Assembly: GCA_016705005.1 (NCBI GenBank)
Contig: JADIZB010000001.1
Coordinates: forward strand, 310,001 to 374,000
Reading direction: 5' to 3'
Source: Bacteroidales bacterium
GTDB taxonomy: Bacteria; Bacteroidota; Bacteroidia; Bacteroidales; Lentimicrobiaceae
DNA: 64,000 nt
How positions within the stretch are numbered: the first letter of the stretch is position 1; every line of letters begins with the position of its first letter. The position numbers and the translations under genes are program-made. A model generated the notes under the pieces. The model saw nothing but the letters and a program-made list of their open reading frames with translations, searched no databases and was not told where the DNA came from. Shown in pieces: positions 53,954 through 61,950 of the stretch.

Positions 53954-54325
53954 TTTGCCCAAAGATCAGGTCTTCACCAAGAGCCCTCCGGAAATATTAC
54001 TTTTCTGCCTTCTTATGGTGTAAACCATAATACTTCTTCAAACATATCCAGAACAGGGACATTGCTAATGGCAATTTGTTTCCGAATTGCCCTATTGGAA
54101 AACTCTAATTCCATGTTATCAGCAACCCGAAATTTCACAAGGCATGACACCGGAAGGTCAAAGTAAATCCGTTAATGTAAGTTTTTTGCATTAAATTTTT
54201 GATTCAATTACCTGAAAACCTGTTGATCTACCAATAATATTGTAAATTCGGCGGATATTTGAATTAATTTTGTCATTAGCTTTCATTTCTGCAATACTCT
54301 TATCTCCTTCTGAAAACCAATTAAA
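53954..54325. other. Intergenic region before the C25 peptidase
   Basis: No gene is seen. It contains a small hairpin TTATGGT-GTAA-ACCATAA at 54013-54030, without a T run, and AT-rich sequence leading into the peptidase gene. No confident -7 box. Confidence 0.35.
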
Positions 54326-57300
54326 ATGAAACGGATCATTACCTTCTGCCTGTTCAGTCTGGCTGTTTTTACTGCCTCCGCCGGTGAAATTGTTAAAACA
54401 TACTACATAGGAAAACCCATTATTGAACAAAAGGGACTGCTACAGTCCATCCGGTTCGATCAGTCGGTTCTGACGGGTAGATCCGGCGAACCAATGCTGC
54501 CCTACCTTGCCGTAAACCTTCTACTTCCTCCGGGGCATGAAGCAATGCGCATCAGTTTTGAAGGTATTGACGAAACATATATTCCCGGTAGTTACAGATT
54601 ACCTGCAGGGCAATATTCCCGTCCACTATCTGATCCCGGATTTTCCGTTCAGAGTGAGAATGAAGAGATATACCGCTCGATGAATGTTTATCCTTCAGCA
54701 CAGACAGGTAACCTCAGCACTCATTACAGAAACGGATACGGGTATGCACAGTCGGTATTTACTCCTGTTAAATACATTCCCGGCAAAGGAGAGATCAGCT
54801 ATTATCAGAAAGTGATTATCCGCATAGAGACCAGGGAAACCCAGAAAGGTCGGGATGCATTAAAAAATATCACAGCCAACAAAAATATCATGGCAAACTG
54901 CCTGAAAGCCGCACAAAATCAGGAAGTGTTTGATGAATATCCTACGAGGAGGGCAACAGGCACCGATTATCAGATTTTGATTATTACCCCACAGGCTTTC
55001 TCCGGGCAGCTGGATGCTCTGGCACAGCTTTATTTACCCAGGGGCATGAAAACCCAGATAACCACGACCCAATTCATTGAAAGCAACAGCAACGGTGCTG
55101 ACATGCCGGAAAAAATCAGGAATTTTATCATCCAGGAATATCAGCAGCACAATATTGAGCATGTGGTTCTGGGTGGCGATGTTGAGCATGTTGATTACAG
55201 GGGTTTTTATTGCCATGTGCAATCTTCAAGCGTTTATGAAGACAGCAATATCCCTTCAGATATTTATTACTCTTCACTTGACGGCAACTGGAATACAAAT
55301 GGCAACAACCTCTGGGGTGAGATTGGTGAGGATGATCTGCTTCCGGAAGTTTCGGTTGGTCGCCTGTCGTTCAGCAATACCACTGAGCTGACAGCTATGC
55401 TGAACAAAACAATAAAATACCAGAATGAGCCCGTTGAGGGAGAGTTGAGAAATCCCCTGCTGGCAGGTGAGCATCTTTATGACAACCCGGAAACATGGGG
55501 TTCTGATTACCTGGAATTGCTTATCGGAACGCATGATGACAATGGATATATCACAAGCGGTATCCCTGAAGATCACAACGTCGAAACCATGTATGATGAG
55601 GTTTCGAACTGGAGCGGAACCGATCTGATGAATTCGATCAATGCAGGGCGGAACTTCATACATCATGTGGGTCATGCCAATGACACCTATGTTATGAAGT
55701 TTTATATGTGGGATATTACTAATGAGAACTTCACAGGTGTTAACGGCATCACACATAACTTTCCGGTAATCTCCACCCATGGCTGTATCTGTGGTGCCTT
55801 TGATACTGATGATTGTATTGCTGAGAAAATGGTCAGTATTGAGAACTTTGCAGCACTGTTTATCGGGAACTCCCGTTACGGATGGTTCAATGAAGGACAG
55901 ACTGAAGGGCCATCGGCTCACCTTCATCGTGAATACGTAGATGCTATGTTTACCGACAGTTTGAACAGAGCCGGACGGGCGCAGGTAGAATCAAAAGCAG
56001 CAACTTCTCCCTGGGTTAATGCCCCGGGACAGTGGGAAGAAGGTGCCCTGAGATGGTGTTTTTATGATTGTAACGTATTGGGCGACCCGGCGATGGCCAT
56101 ATGGACAGATGAGCCGATCAACATTTCAACTGTTTACCCCACAACCCTCACAACCGGGACCGGACAGTTTGATGTAACCGTTACCAGCAGCGGAAATCCG
56201 GTGAACGGACTTACTGCCGCCCTGCTTATGGATGGAGTTCTTTACGGAACCGGAACAACCGGCAACGATGGGACAGCCACCATAACCATTGATCCACTTG
56301 TAATTGAACCAGGAGATGCCCAAATTGTAATTTCAGGTTATAACTGCCTTCCCACCTATTACCCGGTTATGTTTGTTTCCGGAGAATCTCCTTATGTCGT
56401 TTATGAGTCAAGCCTGCTGAATGATAGCGGGGGAAACAACAACGGACAGGCAGATTTCGGAGAAACCGTGTCACTTAGCATAACACTTCAGAATATCGGA
56501 CTAGCACAGGCGCAGAATGTAACAGCCACCATCAATAGCAACGATCCATTTGTTACCATCACAGATGCGGTGGAATCGTACGGAAATATTGCCCCAGGCG
56601 GTCAATCAACTGTTGAAAACGGCTACACCATTCAGATCAGCAATGAAGTTCCTGATAATCATATCATTGCATTTACAATGTCGGCTGTTGCTGATGAAAC
56701 ATGGCTTTCAGAGTTCCAGCTTACTGCCTATGCTCCCGAAATACAGGCAGGCAATGCAGTGGTTGACGATGGTTCCGGAAACGGCTTACCGGATCCGGGA
56801 GAAACTTTCGATCTTGATGTTGATTTGATCAATAACGGGCATTGCACCAGTTTACCGGTAACTGCTGTTCTGAATTGTTCCAGTAGCTGGATAAACGGCC
56901 AGACATGGACTTCCGGACCACTTACCATTGATGCACTTAGTGAAGAAACAGTCAGTTTTGGAACCATTTCTGCTGATGCCCAGACACCAATCGGCACGCA
57001 GGTAGCGTTTACTCTTACCCTGCTCCAGGGAAACCCTGCAAATGTCTTTCTTGAAAAAGAATATCTTTATGTTATCGGACAAGTATCAGAAGACTTTGAA
57101 ACCGGCGATTTCAGCCTGCATCCATGGGCTCATTCAGGTGCCGCAAACTGGACAATTACCCAGACGTCAACTTATGAGGGTTTATTCAGTGCCAGATCAG
57201 GTGTCATAACTGATCTTGGGTTTTCGAATCTTCAGGTTACTTATGATGTACTGACTGATGACAGTATCCGTTTCTGTTCGAAGGTATCCTCTGAACCGGA

Positions 57301-57772
57301 TTATGATTTCCTGAGATTCTATATTGATAATGTTAAGAAAGCCGATTGGTCGGGTGAAACAGGATGGACACATAATGTATTTCCGGTCGTTGCCGGAACA
57401 CATACTTTCAGGTGGTCATATGAGAAAGATATTACACTTTCTGTTGGGGAAGATGCAGCCTGGATTGATAACATCATTTTCCCACCGGTAGATCTGAATA
57501 CAGGAATTGATCAACCCGGAAACTTTATTCCTTCGTTGGTTGTTTATCCTAATCCTGCTTCGGAAAAAATCAATATTCTTACATATCTTTCTGGCATGGA
57601 GAATAATAAACTTACTATTACAGACCTGACAGGTAAAATAGTTTATTCAAGAAATAATATTCCGTCCTCTGGCAACATCGAAGCTGATGTCTCTGCAATT
57701 GAACCCGGACTATATTTCATCAGGCTGAATAACGGCAAATCTGCCAAAACCATGAAACTGATCATAAAATAG
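54326..57772 (+). CDS. Gingipain-like C25 cysteine peptidase with T9SS tail
   Basis: A 1148-residue secreted peptidase. Signal peptide ends TASA. Residues about 20-210 form the prodomain (GEPMLPYLAVNLLLPPG). The C25 catalytic region (about 215-570) has H450 in HHVGHAN and the nucleophile C487 in THGCICGAFD, the counterparts of His and Cys in gingipain R. An Ig-like domain follows. Residues about 688-1053 are two CARDB-like sandwiches and a jelly-roll module (DFETGDFS...WIDNIIFPP) that recur in the next protein, and 1066-1148 are a T9SS domain (VVYPNPASEKINILT...MKLIIK). Specificity cannot be judged. It lies 47 bp before the Asp-box protein gene and may share its transcript. Confidence 0.9.
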   Translation: MKRIITFCLFSLAVFTASAGEIVKTYYIGKPIIEQKGLLQSIRFDQSVLTGRSGEPMLPYLAVNLLLPPGHEAMRISFEGIDETYIPGSYRLPAGQYSRPLSDPGFSVQSENEEIYRSMNVYPSAQTGNLSTHYRNGYGYAQSVFTPVKYIPGKGEISYYQKVIIRIETRETQKGRDALKNITANKNIMANCLKAAQNQEVFDEYPTRRATGTDYQILIITPQAFSGQLDALAQLYLPRGMKTQITTTQFIESNSNGADMPEKIRNFIIQEYQQHNIEHVVLGGDVEHVDYRGFYCHVQSSSVYEDSNIPSDIYYSSLDGNWNTNGNNLWGEIGEDDLLPEVSVGRLSFSNTTELTAMLNKTIKYQNEPVEGELRNPLLAGEHLYDNPETWGSDYLELLIGTHDDNGYITSGIPEDHNVETMYDEVSNWSGTDLMNSINAGRNFIHHVGHANDTYVMKFYMWDITNENFTGVNGITHNFPVISTHGCICGAFDTDDCIAEKMVSIENFAALFIGNSRYGWFNEGQTEGPSAHLHREYVDAMFTDSLNRAGRAQVESKAATSPWVNAPGQWEEGALRWCFYDCNVLGDPAMAIWTDEPINISTVYPTTLTTGTGQFDVTVTSSGNPVNGLTAALLMDGVLYGTGTTGNDGTATITIDPLVIEPGDAQIVISGYNCLPTYYPVMFVSGESPYVVYESSLLNDSGGNNNGQADFGETVSLSITLQNIGLAQAQNVTATINSNDPFVTITDAVESYGNIAPGGQSTVENGYTIQISNEVPDNHIIAFTMSAVADETWLSEFQLTAYAPEIQAGNAVVDDGSGNGLPDPGETFDLDVDLINNGHCTSLPVTAVLNCSSSWINGQTWTSGPLTIDALSEETVSFGTISADAQTPIGTQVAFTLTLLQGNPANVFLEKEYLYVIGQVSEDFETGDFSLHPWAHSGAANWTITQTSTYEGLFSARSGVITDLGFSNLQVTYDVLTDDSIRFCSKVSSEPDYDFLRFYIDNVKKADWSGETGWTHNVFPVVAGTHTFRWSYEKDITLSVGEDAAWIDNIIFPPVDLNTGIDQPGNFIPSLVVYPNPASEKINILTYLSGMENNKLTITDLTGKIVYSRNNIPSSGNIEADVSAIEPGLYFIRLNNGKSAKTMKLIIK

Positions 57773-57819
57773 TTTACTAAAACAGATAAATCATAAATAT
57801 TAACCTTAACACACACACC

Positions 57820-60800
57820 GTGACAAAACGCCTGTTTATTATTGCAATCGGGCTGCTGATTGCCATCCCTTTTACGTTTGGTCAAAAGCCTAAAAAACAG
57901 ATGTATATGCCTGCTGCTCCTGTTCAGGAGAAATATAAGGTAGATACACGAATTGATAACATGTCGTATTGGAGAAGAATGGCTTCTCTCGGCTTAGTTC
58001 CTGTTGCACCTGATTACAAGGCCAAACCCGGAAAATATACCGGAAGTAAGCTAAGCGGACGAAGTGTTTCAACGGAGGATTCTCCTGATGTTCCGGTTAC
58101 GACTGAGTCATCAACACAAAGCGAGAATTCAATTTTCGTGAATCCGAATAACAATCAGGCATTGTTACAATCAAACAACTCCACGCCCAATCCTGTATCA
58201 GGCATTTATGGTGCCAATAGTTTTCTGTCAACAGATGCGGGGAGCAGCTGGGGTGGTTCGGTTCAGGGTGCCGGTGGTGAAAACAGCGGGGATCCTGCAA
58301 CTGCCATTGGTCTTAACGGATGGTATTATGTAGGGTATATTCACAGCAGTGGAGGACAGGGGATCTCCTATTCTACAGATCAGGGCCAGACCTGGACACC
58401 GGTCCTCGTGGCACCATCACCCGGTGGATGGGGAAGTCTGCTTGACAAGAACCATATGTGGATTGACAACAGTCCGGGAAGTCCGTATTCAGGTTATCTT
58501 TATGATGCATGGACTGACTTCGGAGGAAGTAATGATGCCCAGATTGAGATTAACCGCTCGACAGATCAGGGCCTTACCTGGTCTACTCCGGTAAATATCA
58601 GTGCCGCAGTGAATGCCGGAAGCCACAATCAGGGGGTCAATATCAGTACCGGCCCTGACGGCGAGGTTTATGCTGCCTGGGCTATTTATGACGGATGGCC
58701 TACCGATGAATCGGCAATCGGTATGGCAAAATCGCTTGACGGAGGAGCCACCTGGCAACCTTCGACCCGAATCCTGAGTGATATCAGGGGAATCAGAACA
58801 AGCGGCACCGGGAAATCAATGCGTGTGAATTCATTTCCTTCAATGACAGTCGATATCAGCAGCGGAGCCAACCGTGGCAACATATACATCACCTGGGCAA
58901 ACATCGGGACACCGGGCATAAACACCGGCAGCGATATTGATATCTATTTTATCAAATCGACCGATCACGGAGCAACCTGGTCAACCCCTTCAAAAATCAA
59001 TCAGGACGCTGCCGGGCTTGGCAAACAGCACTATTTCCCATGGATCACCTGTGATCCCTCAAACGGAAACCTGAGTGTTATATATTATGATGACCGCAAT
59101 GTTTCATCAAGTGAATGCGAGGTATATGTTTCCACTTCAACCGACGGCGGATTTACCTGGGAAGACATAAAAGTGAGCGATGTTTCTTTTACACCTTCGT
59201 CAATTCCAGGCTTGGCTGACAGTTACTTTGGTGACTACCTGGCAATTTCGGCCAACAACCGGTGGGTGTATCCGGCATGGACAGATAACCGTTCAGGAAC
59301 AGCAATGACCTATGTATCACCATTTCAGGCAGGGCCACCACCCAACCAGCCCTGGATTATTCACAATACACATGACATCAACGATGCAACGGGTAATAAC
59401 AACGGGCTTGCTGACTTCGGAGAAAACCTTGAGTTCAACGTTACCATGGAAAACATCGGAGATCAGCCTGCCACTGCTGTTGATGTTACTCTTTCCTCAG
59501 ATTCACCGTTTGTGACCATTACAGACAATACTGAACCATTCGGAAATTTTGCAGTGGGTGAAATCAAATCAATTCCATCGGCATTTGCGATTCAAATCAG
59601 TTCTGAAATCCCTGACGGGGAAGCCCTTGTATTTACGCTGACAGCTACCGATTCTGATGACAGCACTTTTGTCAGCAACTTTATGGTAGAGGCACATGCA
59701 CCAGCCCTGCTGGCAGGCGGTATCAGTATCAATGATGCTGCCGGTAACGGTAATGGACGTCTTGATCCGGGTGAAAGTGCCATACTAAGCATTTCAACTT
59801 TCAATCCCGGCGATTATAATGCCGATAATACCACCGCCCAACTGAATTCGCCCAGCCAGTTTATTACCATTACCAACCCGGATGTAACTCTTGGTAACAT
59901 CCTTCCTGGACAGGTCAATGCTGTCAGTGCGCAGTTTGACATACAGGTTGCCCCCGAAACGCCGGTTGGCCATTCAGCTTCCTTCAACTATACAGCAGTT
60001 TCACAATCGCTTACTGCCTCAAAAACATTCGGTATTCCTGTCGGTCTTATCCTTGAGGACTGGGAGAGCGGAGGTTATGGCAATTTCGAATGGGAATTTA
60101 CCGGCACTGCTCCATGGAACATTGTTACCGATCAGGTATTTGAAGGCGAAAACAGTTCAAAATCAGGCATTATCTCTGACTATGAAACCAGTGAAATGTT
60201 CGTCACCTACAATGTAATGAACGAAGACTCTATCTCATTTTACTGGAAGGTATCATCAGAAGCCACCTATGATTATCTGAGGTTTTACATTGATAACCAG
60301 ATGCTTGATCAGATTTCAGGAGAAGTTGACTGGACCAGGGTCGCATTCGCTATAACACCCGGAGAACACAGCCTTAGGTGGAACTACAGCAAGGATGTTT
60401 CACTCAATGTCGGAGATGATGCCGGATGGGTCGATTTTATCGTGTTCCCGGCACCATTGCAGACCACGGCCTATGCCGGACCGGATGCCGGTTCCTGCGA
60501 AGGAGCTTCTGTATTAATCAACGGAAATGCCACCAATTACAGTTCAGTAAGCTGGACCACCTCAGGGGATGGAAGTTTTGAAGATTCAGGATCGCTTTCA
60601 ACATTCTATACACCCGGATCCAATGATATCATGAATGGCACTATTGGTCTGACGCTTACAGTTAATGGTCTGGATGGACAGGTTCTTTCTGATAATATGA
60701 CCCTCAGCATTGTTGCTCCTGCAACAGTTTCTGCCGGTTCAGATGTGGTCGCTTGCAGCAATACCGAAGGAATTGAACTTACCGGCACCGGGTCGGGGTA

Positions 60801-61749
60801 TACCGCAGTGCAATGGATGACAACCGGTACCGGTACTTTTAGCAGTCCGGGTTCAATTACAACCGTCTATTTCCCTTCACAGGAAGATATCTCCAATGGC
60901 ATGGTAACACTAACCATTATCGGGGTATCACCATCCCCATGCAGCGATGTCATGGATGCCAAAATGGTTCAGTTCACAGCGGCACCATCAGCTACCATCA
61001 GTGGCAGTGCAGACATATGCAGCGGATCTGAATTAACCATCAGTGTTGATCTGACCGGAACCGCACCCTGGAGCCTGGAAGTTAATAATGGAGTAGGTTT
61101 GCTTACTGCAAACGAAACACCTTTTGCATTTCAGGTTCACCCTGAAGTAAATTCGGATTACCAGGTGTTGTCGGTCACAGACGTTTCTGATTGCCAGTCA
61201 GCCGGTTTGGGAATATTCAATGTAACTACCATTCCTTCACCTCAGATCAGCCTGGTAGCTGACACTTCAGCCTGTGCCAACCATACTGTTGTGCTGACAG
61301 CCAATACTACTGAGGAGGTTGATTTCCTCTGGATGCCGGGAGCTTCGGTGAATCAGAGCATAACCATTGATTCTGTAGGTTTCGGATTAGGATCTCATAC
61401 CTGGACAGTTACAGCTACAGGTGCCAACAACTGTGCAACTGTAGCTTCAACCAATCTGACTTTTGTAGATTGCACAGGTATAGATGATGTTGCAAATTCG
61501 AAGGTAAGTGTTTATCCAAATCCATCAGCCGGACATTTCAGCCTGATTACTGCAAAAGAGATCAAAGGCATTTACAGGCTTGATATCCTTGATGCCTCCA
61601 ACAAGGTTGTATACACAACAGACAACCTCGGATTGGGGCAGGGAAGTAAAGTTAATATCAATGCCGGTCTTCTTGCCGATGGCCTTTACCTGATCCAACT
61701 TACCGGTTCTTCAGCAACCTATTCAACCAAACTGATTATCAGGAATTAA
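57820..61749 (+). CDS. Asp-box (sialidase-like) surface protein with T9SS tail
   Basis: A 1309-residue exported protein that starts at GTG (57820), since the signal peptide (RLFIIAIGLLIAIPFTFGQ) begins there and no ATG is available. Residues about 100-500 form a six-bladed propeller-like domain with Asp boxes S-x-D-x-G-x-x-W: STDQGQTW, STDQGLTW, SLDGGATW, STDHGATW, STDGGFTW. The sialidase arginine triad was not identified, so glycan cleavage is not established. Residues about 509-877 repeat the CARDB-like and jelly-roll modules of the preceding C25 protein. Two Ig-like repeats (VSWTTSGDGSFEDSG, VQWMTTGTGTFSSPG) and a T9SS domain (VSVYPNPSAGHFSL...KLIIRN) follow. It may be an adhesin or glycan-binding protein. 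Confidence 0.85.
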   Translation: MTKRLFIIAIGLLIAIPFTFGQKPKKQMYMPAAPVQEKYKVDTRIDNMSYWRRMASLGLVPVAPDYKAKPGKYTGSKLSGRSVSTEDSPDVPVTTESSTQSENSIFVNPNNNQALLQSNNSTPNPVSGIYGANSFLSTDAGSSWGGSVQGAGGENSGDPATAIGLNGWYYVGYIHSSGGQGISYSTDQGQTWTPVLVAPSPGGWGSLLDKNHMWIDNSPGSPYSGYLYDAWTDFGGSNDAQIEINRSTDQGLTWSTPVNISAAVNAGSHNQGVNISTGPDGEVYAAWAIYDGWPTDESAIGMAKSLDGGATWQPSTRILSDIRGIRTSGTGKSMRVNSFPSMTVDISSGANRGNIYITWANIGTPGINTGSDIDIYFIKSTDHGATWSTPSKINQDAAGLGKQHYFPWITCDPSNGNLSVIYYDDRNVSSSECEVYVSTSTDGGFTWEDIKVSDVSFTPSSIPGLADSYFGDYLAISANNRWVYPAWTDNRSGTAMTYVSPFQAGPPPNQPWIIHNTHDINDATGNNNGLADFGENLEFNVTMENIGDQPATAVDVTLSSDSPFVTITDNTEPFGNFAVGEIKSIPSAFAIQISSEIPDGEALVFTLTATDSDDSTFVSNFMVEAHAPALLAGGISINDAAGNGNGRLDPGESAILSISTFNPGDYNADNTTAQLNSPSQFITITNPDVTLGNILPGQVNAVSAQFDIQVAPETPVGHSASFNYTAVSQSLTASKTFGIPVGLILEDWESGGYGNFEWEFTGTAPWNIVTDQVFEGENSSKSGIISDYETSEMFVTYNVMNEDSISFYWKVSSEATYDYLRFYIDNQMLDQISGEVDWTRVAFAITPGEHSLRWNYSKDVSLNVGDDAGWVDFIVFPAPLQTTAYAGPDAGSCEGASVLINGNATNYSSVSWTTSGDGSFEDSGSLSTFYTPGSNDIMNGTIGLTLTVNGLDGQVLSDNMTLSIVAPATVSAGSDVVACSNTEGIELTGTGSGYTAVQWMTTGTGTFSSPGSITTVYFPSQEDISNGMVTLTIIGVSPSPCSDVMDAKMVQFTAAPSATISGSADICSGSELTISVDLTGTAPWSLEVNNGVGLLTANETPFAFQVHPEVNSDYQVLSVTDVSDCQSAGLGIFNVTTIPSPQISLVADTSACANHTVVLTANTTEEVDFLWMPGASVNQSITIDSVGFGLGSHTWTVTATGANNCATVASTNLTFVDCTGIDDVANSKVSVYPNPSAGHFSLITAKEIKGIYRLDILDASNKVVYTTDNLGLGQGSKVNINAGLLADGLYLIQLTGSSATYSTKLIIRN

Positions 61750-61768
61750 AATCAATTATAACAAGCAT

Positions 61769-61803
61769 AAAAAGGGGAGCAAAAAATTGTTCCTCTTTTT
61801 TAT
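61769..61803 (+). terminator. Intrinsic terminator after the Asp-box protein gene
   Basis: AAAAGGGGAGCAA and TTGTTCCTCTTTT form a 13-bp stem with two G-U pairs around AAAA, ending in a T run. It begins about 20 bp after the stop codon. Confidence 0.72.
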
Positions 61804-61863
61804 TTATACTGCTTACAAATTGCAGAAAAAGTGATCAACCTGTCAGACGTATTCAATTTTATT

Positions 61864-61871
61864 TACTTTTG
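61864..61871 (+). promoter_or_regulatory. -7 box of the second C25 gene
   Basis: TACTTTTG matches TAnnTTTG and lies 79 bp before the ATG at 61951. The intervening terminator means this gene needs its own promoter. Confidence 0.42.
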
Positions 61872-61950
61872 CTGAGTCTATAAGTCAATTCACAATCAAC
61901 GCCTTGTATTGCGAATGTTAATGATTATTTCTTCACCAACAAACGACAAC

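Noticed and set aside
55274..55927. 217-codon minus-strand frame inside the C25 peptidase gene
   Set aside because: It is antisense to the catalytic domain; no motif, promoter or signal peptide.
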